64,000 bases of DNA from Palsa-504 sp963705835 (GCA_963705835.1 CAVPLC010000077.1:6090-70089), one strand, 5' to 3'. Shown: positions 27,556 through 36,499, counted from the stretch's first letter. Numbers and translations are program-made. The notes: generated by a model not told the origin, from the letters alone.

Positions 27556-27620
27556 GCTGGCCTTTCGGGCTGGCTTTCGGGCTGGCCTTCCGGGCTGGCT
27601 TTCCGGGCTGGCCTTCCGGC
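27556..27620. repeat. Short tandem repeat, about five units
   Basis: Five imperfect copies of a 12-14-base unit resembling GGGCTGGCCTTTC follow one another between katG and the next gene. They vary mainly in T/C positions and in one C. Function is unknown; such pyrimidine-variable repeats are prone to slippage. Confidence 0.7.
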
Positions 27621-27637
27621 GGGAATAGGAGGCTGCG

Positions 27638-28435
27638 ATGAGGATGCGGTCACATCGCCGGAACGTGGTCGGGTGGGAACTGGCCGTCGGCCCGGTCGAT
27701 CGGTACGTTGCTCCGAGGTTCCCGCGCACCGTACGGATGCTGCGGATCCGCCGCAGGCCCCTGCTTCTCACGATCGGTGCGCTGCTCATCGTCATCAGCA
27801 TGGCGCTGCCGAGCAGCATAGCCTTCATCGCTGGATTCCTGGTTATCGCGCTGGGCGCGCCGGACGCGCTGCCGTGCACTCCGACGACGGCCCTGGTCCG
27901 TCTCTGGGAGGCGCCGCGGACGACGCCAGTCCGATCACCCGGGGACCCGGACCGGTCGGCGACAATGGTTCGGTGGCCACAGAAAACGATCCCGCTGACG
28001 CCTTTCGCGACGCCCGTTTCACCGGCGCGGACTTTACCGGGGCGACGTTCCGCGACTGCGATCTGCGCCGGGTCAAGATCACCGACTCGTGGCTCGTGGA
28101 CGTCAACGTCTCCGGATTGGTCGGGAACTTCGTGGTCAACGACGTCGACGTCACGGCGTTCGTGGAGGGCGAGCTCGACCGGCGGCACCCCGAACGCGCA
28201 CAGCTGCGAGCGATGCAGACGGCCGATGACTACCGTGCGATGTGGGCCACGATCGAACGGCTCTGGTCCGACACCGTCGCGCGCACCTGGCGGCTGCCCG
28301 AGTCAGCTCTTCACCTGCGGGTCGACGACGAGTGGTCCTTCGTCGAGACGCTGCGCCATCTCATTTTCGCCACCGACGCCTGGGTGGGCCGCACGATTGC
28401 CGACGAGCCGATGCCGTACGATCCGATCGGCCTGA
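27638..28435 (+). CDS. Small membrane protein, only the first part convincing
   Basis: The ATG at 27638 follows AATAGGAGG. The first 80-90 residues look real: a basic region (FPRTVRMLRIRRRPLLL) then two hydrophobic segments, LTIGALLIVISMALPSS and IAFIAGFLVIALGA. From about residue 90 the frame overlaps a different, better supported gene and becomes proline/arginine-rich with no protein character. A frameshift or lost stop near 27900 is likely, so the stated end is only where the frame closes. Confidence 0.4.
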   Translation: MRMRSHRRNVVGWELAVGPVDRYVAPRFPRTVRMLRIRRRPLLLTIGALLIVISMALPSSIAFIAGFLVIALGAPDALPCTPTTALVRLWEAPRTTPVRSPGDPDRSATMVRWPQKTIPLTPFATPVSPARTLPGRRSATAICAGSRSPTRGSWTSTSPDWSGTSWSTTSTSRRSWRASSTGGTPNAHSCERCRRPMTTVRCGPRSNGSGPTPSRAPGGCPSQLFTCGSTTSGPSSRRCAISFSPPTPGWAARLPTSRCRTIRSA

Positions 28436-29217
28436 CCTACACCGGCTATCCGGCCGCGGACGCGGCGGCCATCGGCATCGACCTCGATGCGCGCCCCTCG
28501 CTCGCCGTGGTGCTGGACGTGCGCGAGAACCGCACGGAGCTGGTACGCGCCATCCTCGAAGGACTCACCGACGCCGACCTCGACCGGGTGTGCCCGCGCC
28601 TGCCCGCGCCGGGCTACCCGGAGGAAACCCGCACGGTCGGCCGGTGCCTGCGCGTGGTGATGAACGAGGAGATCGAGCACCGCCGGTACGCGGTGCGCGA
28701 CCTCGCGGTGCTGGAAGCCGACCTCGAGGCCGCCCGGCCGAGCGACTTACCGAGCCTATTCGTCGACCGCGGACAGCGAGAAGGCTGGATTAGTAAGGAT
28801 GTCCGGGGGCTCGATGCGCATCAGGTCATCGCGGCTGCGGCTCAGCTCAGGGTCGGCAGCCAGCCGGTGAGCATGCCGGAGCCTGGCGCGTTCCAGCTCG
28901 TTTCGCACGCTCCGGGCATTGGCGAATCGAGGCTGTTGCATCCGGACGGTCAGGTACTCGCGGAATGCCGATTCCGCCTCGCCGGAAAGATAGTACGACG
29001 CGTGGTCCAGCATTCTGCGGCCGATGGCGACCAGCTCATCCAGCTCGTAGGCGGCAAAGTCAAGATGGTGCGCGATCCGGGAACTCATGCCGGGATTGGA
29101 CTCGAAGAAATCGTCCATGCGGTCCTTATAGCCCGCGAGGATTACCACCAGCTTGTCCCGGTCATTCTCCATTACCTGGAGCAGGATATCGATGCACTCC
29201 TGGCCGTAGTCCTTTGA
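27973..29217 (+). CDS. Pentapeptide-repeat plus DinB-like protein
   Basis: The GTG at 27973 opens with FRDARFTGADFTGATFRDCD, a short pentapeptide-repeat run, followed from about residue 75 by a DinB-like helical bundle: DYRAMWATIERLWSDTVA, SFVETLRHLIFATDAWVGR and EEIEHRRYAVRDLAVLE. These carry the expected His positions. Family-like sequence ends near 28770, but the frame stays open another 450 bases, entirely antisense to the AAA+ gene. Either the natural stop was lost or an indel lies near 28750. The conventional product is about 260 residues. Confidence 0.7.
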   Translation: MATENDPADAFRDARFTGADFTGATFRDCDLRRVKITDSWLVDVNVSGLVGNFVVNDVDVTAFVEGELDRRHPERAQLRAMQTADDYRAMWATIERLWSDTVARTWRLPESALHLRVDDEWSFVETLRHLIFATDAWVGRTIADEPMPYDPIGLTYTGYPAADAAAIGIDLDARPSLAVVLDVRENRTELVRAILEGLTDADLDRVCPRLPAPGYPEETRTVGRCLRVVMNEEIEHRRYAVRDLAVLEADLEAARPSDLPSLFVDRGQREGWISKDVRGLDAHQVIAAAAQLRVGSQPVSMPEPGAFQLVSHAPGIGESRLLHPDGQVLAECRFRLAGKIVRRVVQHSAADGDQLIQLVGGKVKMVRDPGTHAGIGLEEIVHAVLIAREDYHQLVPVILHYLEQDIDALLAVVL

Positions 29218-29931
29218 ATCGGACGAGCGGTACAAATAGTACGCCTCATCGATGAACAAGACCCCGCCCATGGCGCGGTCGAGGACGCGCTTTGTCTTGG
29301 GCGCGGTGTGCCCGATAAATTCCCCCACCAGGTCATCGCGCATGGCATGGACGAGATGTCCCTGTTCCAGGTAGCCCAGGCGGTGCAGCAGATCAGCCAT
29401 CTGCAGTGCGACGGTGGTCTTCCCGGTTCCCGGCGCGCCGGTGAAGCACATGTGCAGGTTCGGCCGGGGTGCGGACAGGCCGAACTTCTGCCGGACCCGG
29501 TCGACCAGCAGCAGCGAGGCGATCTCCTCTACCTTCTTCTTCACCGGGACGAGACCGACCAGTTCGTTGTTCAGGGCGGTGAAGATGTCGTCGATGCCCG
29601 CGGTGCTGCGCTCGTCGGACAGGGTCACCGTGGCGTCCGGCTGCAGCAGCTCGGTGCGGCGCTCCGCGCGGCGCTTGGCGCGCGTTTGCGAGGCTGGCCG
29701 GACACGCACCTGCGGCATCGGCCTGATCCCCGAAACTCGCGGCGGGGCAGGAGCGGACTGGCCTATTCGACCGACCTGACGCCACGAGTTGTAGCTGGCC
29801 GCGCTGGCCAGCACGATGATCGCCACGCTGGCCAGGAAGATCGCGAACAGCAGATGCGGCAGGTAGGCCCAGCCGAGCGAGAGGACGATGGTGACCAAGG
29901 CAAGCACGATGCCCAGCTTGAAATGCTTCAT
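28756..29931 (-). CDS. Membrane-anchored CbbX-like AAA+ ATPase
   Basis: A 391-residue protein with two N-terminal membrane segments (GIVLALVTIVLSLGWAYL and LLFAIFLASVAIIVLASAA), a basic linker and an AAA+ core. Walker A is GAPGTGKTT; DDLVGEFIGHTAPKTK and GGVLFIDEAYYLYRSSDSKD (Walker B) match CbbX, the red-type Rubisco activase; NPGMSSRIAHHLDF holds the arginine finger, then FANARSVRNELERARLRHA. No Rubisco or Calvin-cycle gene is in the window. CbbX itself is soluble, so the anchor points to a different client. The start at MKHFKL was chosen; the frame is open to 30051. Confidence 0.85.
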   Translation of the reverse strand: MKHFKLGIVLALVTIVLSLGWAYLPHLLFAIFLASVAIIVLASAASYNSWRQVGRIGQSAPAPPRVSGIRPMPQVRVRPASQTRAKRRAERRTELLQPDATVTLSDERSTAGIDDIFTALNNELVGLVPVKKKVEEIASLLLVDRVRQKFGLSAPRPNLHMCFTGAPGTGKTTVALQMADLLHRLGYLEQGHLVHAMRDDLVGEFIGHTAPKTKRVLDRAMGGVLFIDEAYYLYRSSDSKDYGQECIDILLQVMENDRDKLVVILAGYKDRMDDFFESNPGMSSRIAHHLDFAAYELDELVAIGRRMLDHASYYLSGEAESAFREYLTVRMQQPRFANARSVRNELERARLRHAHRLAADPELSRSRDDLMRIEPPDILTNPAFSLSAVDE

Positions 29932-30153
29932 CGTGATGCCCCACATGATGAGGTGAGCGTAGCCAGCGCGTAAGTCGGGGGTCAAGCGAGCCTGCCGTCG
30001 CGTGGGCGTCGGCGGATCCAGGCCGGACACGTGGCGCGAGCCGCCGCTCACTCGGTAAACCCAGACCCGTCACCGTGCGTCTTGTTCTTGTCGGCGGCAA
30101 CATGCTGCTACATTTTGGTTCTTCGCAAACCAACACGGAGGTACGGGGTTTAC

Positions 30154-30555
30154 ATGCTGCGCCGAATTTCTGTCATCGTCGCCTCTGCGGCGATGCTTGC
30201 CCTGAGCGCAATGCCGGCTCTCGCGAGCTCGCACTCGAGCAAGCACAAGCTCCCCTTTCCGAGCCTGCATGGCGTCCAGGCCTGGGGCACCTACCAGCAG
30301 ACCCGCCGCGGCGTCAAGCTCTACGTGTGCACCAAGGACACCGGCGGCTCCTTCGCGGTGGCGGCCATCGCGCTGGCTTCGAACTCCAACTACAAGCAAA
30401 CGGTCAACTTCGGCGCGGCGGCACTCGGCTCAGGGGTGACGCAATGCCGTGGCCCGGTAACCCTGCACCTCACCGCTCATCTGCGCATTTACACGTTCAT
30501 CCTGAACAATAGCGGGCGGATCGTCGCCAAGAGCGCCATCAAGAAGGTCTACTGA
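30154..30555 (+). CDS. Small secreted protein
   Basis: A 133-residue product from an ATG behind GGAGG. A clear signal peptide (RRISVIVASAAMLALSAMPA with cleavage after LAS) is followed by a basic mature protein of about 108 residues with two cysteines (KLYVCTKD and GVTQCRG) that could form a disulfide. Beta-strand character dominates (VAAIALASNSNYKQTVNF, TLHLTAHLRIYTFILNN). No family is assigned. Its stop overlaps the 3' end of the convergent oxidoreductase gene by seven bases. Confidence 0.8.
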   Translation: MLRRISVIVASAAMLALSAMPALASSHSSKHKLPFPSLHGVQAWGTYQQTRRGVKLYVCTKDTGGSFAVAAIALASNSNYKQTVNFGAAALGSGVTQCRGPVTLHLTAHLRIYTFILNNSGRIVAKSAIKKVY

Positions 30556-31966
30556 ACGTCAAGCGATCCGGCCGCCCGCGGTAAGTGGGCGATGCCGGAG
30601 ATCAGGTCGCCCGCCCGGGCCAGCAGCGAGGTGCGCGGCGAGCGGCCCGCTGATTCCAGGCGGTCCGCCGTGCGGTACAGGGCGTACAGGCCGCGGACGC
30701 CGGCCCAGCGGGCCGGCCAGGCTCCCAGCGGGGTGACCGGTGGCCGACCCACGGCAGCGTCGTGAGCGGGCTGGGGACCCCGCGGACCAGGTCGGCCAGC
30801 GTCCGGCCGGCCAGGTTGGCGGCGGCCACGCCGTGCCCGGAGTAGCCGCCCGCCCAGCCCAGGCCGGTACGCGGGTCCATCATGACCGTGGCGCACCAGT
30901 CCCTCGGCACGCCGAGAACCCCGCACCAGGCATGGTCGATGCCGGCCTCGGCGGCCACCGGGAACATGCGGCGCAGGATCCGGCCGAGCTGGGCCACGGT
31001 GGCGGCGGCGATCGCGCCGTCGTGGTCAAGACCGGAGCCGAACCGGTAGGGGATCCCGCGGCCGCCGAGCGCGATACGGCCATCGGTGGTCCGCTGCGCG
31101 TAGATGTAGGCGTGCGCCTCGTCGCCGAGCGTCTCGAACCCGTCCCAGCCGATGGACTTCCACGCGGCGTCGCCGAGCGGCCCGGTGATGATCATGGAAC
31201 TGTTCATGGGCAGCAGCGTCCGGCGCTGACCCGGCATGGCCGCGGTGAACCCTTCGGTGCACCGGAGCACGAACGGGGCCTGCACGTCGCCCGCTGGCGT
31301 GCGGGCGCGCCCGGCCGAGATGGACGTCACCGGGGTCGCCTCGTACAGCAGCACGCCGGAGCGGGTCACCACCCCGGCCAGCCCGGCGGCGAGATCGGCG
31401 GGCTGGACCCGGGCACAGTGGGGCGAGTACAGGGCCCCGACGGCCGCTGTCACCTGCAGGCGGCGGGCCAGTTCCGTTTTATCGAGATACCGAACGATGT
31501 CCTCTTCGTCGCCCCAGGCCCGGTCTTGAGCGAGCCGCCGCCGGAGCCTGGCATCCTGTGCGGCGGAGGTGGCCACGGTGAGCGTGCCGCCCTTGACCAG
31601 CCCGGCGTCGATGCCTTCGTCCCGGCAGACGCGGGCCACCTCGTCCACCGTCTCGCGCAGCTGTCCCTCGAGTTCGCGGACGCCCTTCCTGCCCTGAGGA
31701 TGGGCGGCATAGCGGGATCGTGAACCGGGCAGCGCGGCGGTGACCCAGCCGCCGTTGCGGCCCGACGCGCCGAATCCGGCGAAGGCCTCCTCGAGCACCA
31801 CGATCCGGAGCCCGGGGTCAGCCCGCTTGAGGTAGTACGCGGTCCACAGGCCGGTGTAGCCGGCGCCCACGATGCACACGTCGGCCTGCGTGCCGCCGGG
31901 CAGCGACGGCCGCGTCGGCGGAAGGCCGTGCGCCTGCCACCACCACGACACCTCGCCGTTATGCAT
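30549..31966 (-). pseudogene. FAD-dependent (DAO-type) oxidoreductase, frameshifted near its end
   Basis: The ATG at 31966 follows GGGGAGG. The dinucleotide-binding motif DVCIVGAGYTGLWTAYYL is followed by a second FAD contact (GFGASGRNGGWV) and the C-terminal GWAGGYSGHGVAAANLAG. About 470 residues in total, normal for glycine/D-amino-acid-oxidase-like enzymes. Near 30718 the frame shifts; the next frame supplies the expected tail ARWAGVRGLYALYRTADRLE. The break is past the FAD-binding core, so the protein might still function. Substrate is unknown, an amine or amino acid by family. Confidence 0.82.
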
Positions 31967-32138
31967 GGCAGGCCTCCCCGTGCCTCGGTGCACGCACCAC
32001 GTTTCGTTCGGCCCCTAAAGAACAAATTATCTGAAACACTGGCAAATGTCGCATCTTAGCTGAACAGATCACCAACTGACGCGGCCGCCTGCGCACGCAG
32101 CCAGGCCTTTGCGATCACGGGCAGGGTAGCGTCAAGGT

Positions 32139-33086
32139 ATGCGACTTGGGGTGCTGGACGTGGGGTCGAACACGGTGCACTTGCTCCTGGTGGATGCCTA
32201 CCCCGGCGCCCGGCCGATGCCGGCGTTCTCGCACAAGGCCGAACTCAAGCTCGCCGATCACCTGGACAACGGGAACGCGCTGTCCGAGCGGGGTGAGAGC
32301 CGGCTGCGCGCCGTGGTCGAGGAGGCGCTGCGCATCGGCGAGGACAAGGGCGCCGAGGATCTTATCGCGTTCGCCACGTCGGCCGTCCGGGAGGCCAAGA
32401 ACGGCGAGAAGGTCCTGGCCCGCATCCGCGAGCAGACCGGCGCCCAGATCAACGTCATGACCGGCCACGAGGAGGCCCGGCTCACGTTCCTGGCGGCCCG
32501 GCGGTGGTTCGGCTGGTCATCGGGGCGCCTGCTCGTCATCGACATCGGCGGCGGGTCCTTGGAGGTGGCCTCGGGCATCGACGAGGAGCCGGACGTCGTC
32601 GCCTCGCTGCCGCTGGGTGCCGGCCGCCTGACCAGGGACTGGATCGGCTCCGACCCCCCGAAGGCGCAGGAGGTGCGCGGCCTGCGCAAGCACGTGCGCG
32701 CGCAGATCGCCCGGGAGGCCGGAGGCATGCTGCGGCACGGGGCGCCCGATCACGTGGTGGGAACCTCGAAGACCTTCCGGCAGCTCGCCAGGATCGCCGG
32801 GGCGGCCCCGTCCGGCGAGGGGCCGTACGTCAAGCGGGTGCTCAGGCGGGCCGACGTCGCCGCGCTGGCCGAGCGGCTGCCCAAGATGTCGCAGGCCGAG
32901 CGGAACAGGCTGCCCGGCGTCTCGGCGAGCCGGGTGGACCAGCTTCCCGCGGGGGCCATCGTGGCCGACGCCATCCTCGACCTGCTGGACGTCGACCACC
33001 TCGAACTGTGCCCGTGGGCCCTGCGCGAGGGCGTCATCCTGAGGCGCCTGGACATGCTCGCCCAGGGCCTCGACGACATCCTCTGA
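32139..33086 (+). CDS. Ppx/GppA-family phosphatase
   Basis: A 315-residue member of the exopolyphosphatase/pppGpp phosphatase family. The sugar-kinase-like ATPase motifs are visible: VLDVGSNTVHLLLVD at the N-terminus, FATSAVREAKNG, and VIDIGGGSLEVASG. A shortened C-terminus lacks the HD-like domain of E. coli Ppx, as in mycobacterial paralogues. Activity on polyphosphate or pppGpp is expected from the family; which one cannot be told from sequence. It stands alone, convergent with the DivIVA-like gene. Confidence 0.88.
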   Translation: MRLGVLDVGSNTVHLLLVDAYPGARPMPAFSHKAELKLADHLDNGNALSERGESRLRAVVEEALRIGEDKGAEDLIAFATSAVREAKNGEKVLARIREQTGAQINVMTGHEEARLTFLAARRWFGWSSGRLLVIDIGGGSLEVASGIDEEPDVVASLPLGAGRLTRDWIGSDPPKAQEVRGLRKHVRAQIAREAGGMLRHGAPDHVVGTSKTFRQLARIAGAAPSGEGPYVKRVLRRADVAALAERLPKMSQAERNRLPGVSASRVDQLPAGAIVADAILDLLDVDHLELCPWALREGVILRRLDMLAQGLDDIL

Positions 33087-33135
33087 TCTTTATCTTTACG
33101 GCCGCGGCGACCGCGACCGGGCCGACGGCGTCCCG

Positions 33136-34221
33136 CTAGTTGTCGCTGCCGGGCATGACGCGCACGCCCTCGGCCTGCTCTCCTGGCTCGACGACGCCGG
33201 TGCGTGCCTGCGGGCGCTTCTCCGCGGGCGGCTGGGATCCGTGAGCCTGTGGTGAGGACAGCCCCGGCTGAGGCGCAGGAGCGGTACGCCCCGACGCGGT
33301 AGCGGCCTGCACGGGGCTGGCCGACACGGGGCTGGCCGGCGGCTGCGCGGACGGGCGCGGACCCGCCGGGCCGTTCGGACCTGCCGGGCCATTCGGGCCG
33401 TTCGGGCCTGCGGGCGGGTTCGGACCCGTCGGGGACGCGGCGGAGCGCGGTCCGCCCGCCGGCTCGCCAGCGCTGATGGCCTTGGCGGTCGCCTGGTCCA
33501 CCTCGTCCTCGAGAGACATGCGGGCGGTCTCCGCGGCGACGAGCGAGGAGACGCCGTCGAGGATCTCGGTGAGCCGCTTGATGGTTTCCGAGTGCCTGGT
33601 GGACAGCAGGTTCAGGCGGCGCTCCGCGCCGTCGTGGATCGCGGTGGCCCGCGCCGTAGCCTCGTCGAGCGCCTTCTTGGCCTGCGCCTTCGCGCCGGCG
33701 AGCACCGCCTCGGACTTCTTCTTGGCGTCGGACGTGGTGTTATCCGCCTCGGAGCGGGCGGCGTTGACCGTCTTGTCCGCCTCGGACCTGGCGGAGGTGA
33801 TGGCCCGCTCGGCTTGTTCCTGTGCCGCGGTCAGCATCCGCTCGGCCTGCTCGCGGGCCTCGGCGCGGACCTTGTCCGCCTCCTGCTGCGCGTCGTTGCG
33901 CTGGCGGGCGATGTCCTCGTGGGCCTTGGACTTCTGGGACCTGGCCTCGTCATCGGCGAGCTTGAGGATCTGGGCGATGCGCTCGCTGACTTCCTCGTGC
34001 GCGGGCTTGGCGCCCAGCGCCTGCTGGCGCGCGGTGGCCAGGTCGCGCCTGAGTTCCTCCCCGTCATCGAGGGACCGGGCAAGTCGCTGCTCTAGGTCCC
34101 GGATCTGGCTGCGGCACCGGGCGATGAACTCGTCCACCTGACGGCGGCTGTAACCGCGCATCTGCATTTCGAATGCATCTTCGTGAGCGAGGTTAGGCAG
34201 GAGATCACTGTTGTCATTCAT
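33136..34221 (-). CDS. DivIVA-domain coiled-coil protein
   Basis: A 361-residue protein. The N-terminus has the DivIVA lipid-binding pattern FEMQMRGYSRRQVDEFIARC. Residues about 45-235 form a long coiled coil with repeats such as EQAERAITSARSEADKTVNA and KTVNAARSEADNTTSDAKKK. The C-terminal 110 residues are proline/glycine-rich with PAGPNGP-type repeats. Such proteins organise polar growth or cytoskeletal assemblies in actinomycetes. It is transcribed divergently from the small gene at 34625 across about 400 bases. Confidence 0.87.
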   Translation of the reverse strand: MNDNSDLLPNLAHEDAFEMQMRGYSRRQVDEFIARCRSQIRDLEQRLARSLDDGEELRRDLATARQQALGAKPAHEEVSERIAQILKLADDEARSQKSKAHEDIARQRNDAQQEADKVRAEAREQAERMLTAAQEQAERAITSARSEADKTVNAARSEADNTTSDAKKKSEAVLAGAKAQAKKALDEATARATAIHDGAERRLNLLSTRHSETIKRLTEILDGVSSLVAAETARMSLEDEVDQATAKAISAGEPAGGPRSAASPTGPNPPAGPNGPNGPAGPNGPAGPRPSAQPPASPVSASPVQAATASGRTAPAPQPGLSSPQAHGSQPPAEKRPQARTGVVEPGEQAEGVRVMPGSDN

Positions 34222-34624
34222 AGCTTTCCGCGATCATGTAGTCCGACGAGGCAGGAGCGTGTCCAGAGGCTAGCGGTCCTAGTGAGGCGCAGAACCGCCT
34301 AAGTGACGAGCGGGACCGCTACTTCTGTAGTATGCGTGCTCAGGACGGGGGTTGCAGGCAATACGTGCATGACTCTTCTCGCTCATCACTCCCCCGCGCA
34401 ACCGAAACGAACTAGTGTCCATATTTATCCCCATCTGTGCCTAGATGGGGGTTGTTACGGGGTGTAAGCATTTTGGGCGGAGATGCCGATGTGGCGTCTG
34501 TGGCCCGCATTATCGGATTGACGTGAACTGTGCTGCTGTTTGGCGGAATCGTTACCGCCTAGCTGGGTAAAACTGCACGTGAAGGTGGTCAGCGAATGAC
34601 CCTGATGGGTCATGCGGAGGAGCA
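34222..34624 (+). other. Divergent intergenic region with two inverted repeats
   Basis: There is no gene in this 403-base gap. A hairpin CCCCATCT (34429-34436) / AGATGGGG (34443-34450) is followed by GTTGTTA. A second palindrome, ATGACCC (34596-34602) / GGGTCAT (34607-34613), lies just before the GGAGGAG ribosome site of the next gene, where a repressor or RNA structure could control translation. The rest is unremarkable promoter-like DNA. Confidence 0.65.
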
Positions 34625-34837
34625 GTGTCGGCACGTAACCTGGGGCACAAGCGAACGGAGCCGCTATCCGCGCCGGAGGTGAGCACGATTCCCAGGCAGT
34701 TGGACCTTCGTGTTCACGACCGCGTCGCCCTGGATGAGATCGAGCTCTACGCCGAGGTGCTGAGCGCGGTCGCGGCCACCGACCGGCCGCTGACCCCGGC
34801 GGAACTCGACGAGGCGCTGGGCATCCACAACGGCTAG
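34625..34837 (+). CDS. Small conserved-looking protein, unknown function
   Basis: A 70-residue product from a GTG preceded by GGAGGAG. The C-terminal half is helical and acidic: HDRVALDEIELYAEVLSAVA, ATDRPLTPAELDEALGI. Small proteins of this type occur in actinomycetes to my knowledge, without known function. Its stop overlaps that of convergent mshD (shared CTAG). Confidence 0.7.
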   Translation: MSARNLGHKRTEPLSAPEVSTIPRQLDLRVHDRVALDEIELYAEVLSAVAATDRPLTPAELDEALGIHNG

Positions 34838-35763
34838 CGCCTCCGGTACATGGCGTCCGTTCTCCGGCGCGTGAAGCCGAGCGCCTCGTACAACCTGATC
34901 GCGGGCGCATTGTCCTCGTCGACGTAGAGCATCGCCTCGGCCAGGCCGCGCTCTTGCAGGTAGTGCAGGCCCGCCAGGGTCAGGGCCCGGCCGAGCCCGG
35001 TGCCTTGCTCGCCCGGGTCCACCCCGACGACGTAGACCTCGCCGATGGCAGGCGACGCGTCCGCGGGCCCGTGAACCTTGGTCCAGTGGAAGCCCGCCAT
35101 GGCGCCGTCCCGCTCCGCGATGAAGAAGCCGGCCGGATCAAACCAGGGCTCCCGCTCGCGCAGCTCGAGATCGTGCCTGGTCCAGGCGCCCTGCTCGGGG
35201 TGCTTGGCGAAGGCCCGCCCGTTGAGGCTCAGCCAGTCATCTTCATCCCGGCCGCGGCGGAACGTCCGCAGCGTGATGCCGGGCGGCAGGCGTGGCTGGT
35301 CCAGCTCATCGCCCAGCGACCGGCGCATCTGCCACAGCGCCCGGAAGCGGTCGAAGCCCGCGGCCCGCGCCAGCCGCGAGGCCGCGGGCAGGTCCCCGTG
35401 CGCCCACAGCCGGACCGGATGCGCGTCCGACTCGGCGATCAAGGCGCGGACCAGGGCCAGGCCAAGCCCTTCGCGCCGATGGCCGGGGTGAATCACAAGC
35501 TCCCCGCTCAGGTCCGTGCCTGCTGCGTTCGTCGTGGCGTCCAGGTGGGCGTAGCCCGCGATCTCGTCGTTCACGGTCAGGACCAGATCGCGTTCGGAGT
35601 CAGGGCCCGGGCCGGGGCGGGAGCCGTCGTAGCGCAGGTGCAGCAGCGTGTGCTCGGACAGGGGCGCCACCCCGTCGGCGGCCTGCGCCGCCTCGGCGAG
35701 GGCCAGGACGCCAGCGATCTGCGCCGGGGTAAGCCGGCCCGCGGTGATCGCCCCCGCAGTCAT
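34834..35763 (-). CDS. mshD: Mycothiol synthase MshD
   Basis: A 309-residue protein with two GNAT acetyltransferase domains. The N-terminal domain has ELVIHPGHRREGLGLALVRA and the C-terminal domain EVYVVGVDPGEQGTGLGRAL, LYVDEDNAPAIRLYEALGFT, the acetyl-CoA-binding loops. It transfers acetyl from acetyl-CoA to Cys-GlcN-inositol, the last step of mycothiol synthesis. The MTAG start (35763) is preferred to a GTG two codons upstream. It lies just downstream of glnR, the same order as in mycobacteria (Rv0818-Rv0819), supporting the call. Confidence 0.92.
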   Translation of the reverse strand: MTAGAITAGRLTPAQIAGVLALAEAAQAADGVAPLSEHTLLHLRYDGSRPGPGPDSERDLVLTVNDEIAGYAHLDATTNAAGTDLSGELVIHPGHRREGLGLALVRALIAESDAHPVRLWAHGDLPAASRLARAAGFDRFRALWQMRRSLGDELDQPRLPPGITLRTFRRGRDEDDWLSLNGRAFAKHPEQGAWTRHDLELREREPWFDPAGFFIAERDGAMAGFHWTKVHGPADASPAIGEVYVVGVDPGEQGTGLGRALTLAGLHYLQERGLAEAMLYVDEDNAPAIRLYEALGFTRRRTDAMYRRR

Positions 35764-35773
35764 GCGCACCGGG

Positions 35774-36499
35774 TCATCGGGTCGAGGTGGCGGCGCGGGC
35801 GTGTTCGGCCCGTTCCGGCCGTTCGCTCTTGACCGGTACGAAGCGGTAGCCGACGTTGCGCACGGTGCCGATCAGGGCCTCGTGCTCGGGGCCGAGCTTG
35901 GCCCGCAGCCGCCGGACGTGCACGTCGACCGTTCGGGTGCCGCCGAAGTAGTCGTAGCCCCAGACCTCCTGCAGGAGCTGGGCGCGGGTGAAGACCCGGC
36001 CGGGATGCTGGGCAAGGAACTTGAGCAGCTCGAATTCCTTGAACGTCAGGTCGAGCACGCGGCCGCGCAGCCGGGCGGCGTAGGTGGCCTCGTCGATGGC
36101 GAGCTCGCCGGAGCGGATCTCGTCCGGCGCGTCCGCCTCGGCGGCCACGGCCCGGCGGCCGATGGCGAGCCTGAACCTGGCCTCCACCTCGGCGGGCCCG
36201 GCGGTATGCAAGATCACGTCGTCGGCGCCCCACTCCGCGTTGATCGCGGCCAGCCCGCCCTCGGTCACGATCGCGAACAGCGGGCAGTCCAGGCCGGTGG
36301 TGTACAGCAACCTGCAGATGCTCTTGGCGTGCGCGAGGTCGCGTCGGGCATCCACCAGGATGACGTCGGCGGGCGGCGCCTCCACCAGGGCGGACGCGTC
36401 CGCGGGCAGCACCCGGACCGGGTGCAGCAGCAGGCCGAGGGCGGGCAGGACTTCGGCGGACGGCTCGAGGGCGCCGGTGATCAGCAGCAGGTCGCTCAC
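35774..36499 (-). CDS. glnR: GlnR-type orphan response regulator
   Basis: A 241-residue regulator closely matching actinobacterial GlnR. The N-terminus LLLITGALEPSAEVLPALGL and LAAINAEWGADDVILHTAGP form an atypical receiver domain. The OmpR-type winged helix reads LRGRVLDLTFKEFELLKFLA, VFTRAQLLQEVWGYDYFGGT and TVDVHVRRLRAKLG. GlnR works without a cognate kinase and controls nitrogen assimilation genes. It probably forms a unit with mshD ten bases downstream. Confidence 0.93.
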   Translation of the reverse strand: MSDLLLITGALEPSAEVLPALGLLLHPVRVLPADASALVEAPPADVILVDARRDLAHAKSICRLLYTTGLDCPLFAIVTEGGLAAINAEWGADDVILHTAGPAEVEARFRLAIGRRAVAAEADAPDEIRSGELAIDEATYAARLRGRVLDLTFKEFELLKFLAQHPGRVFTRAQLLQEVWGYDYFGGTRTVDVHVRRLRAKLGPEHEALIGTVRNVGYRFVPVKSERPERAEHARAATSTR

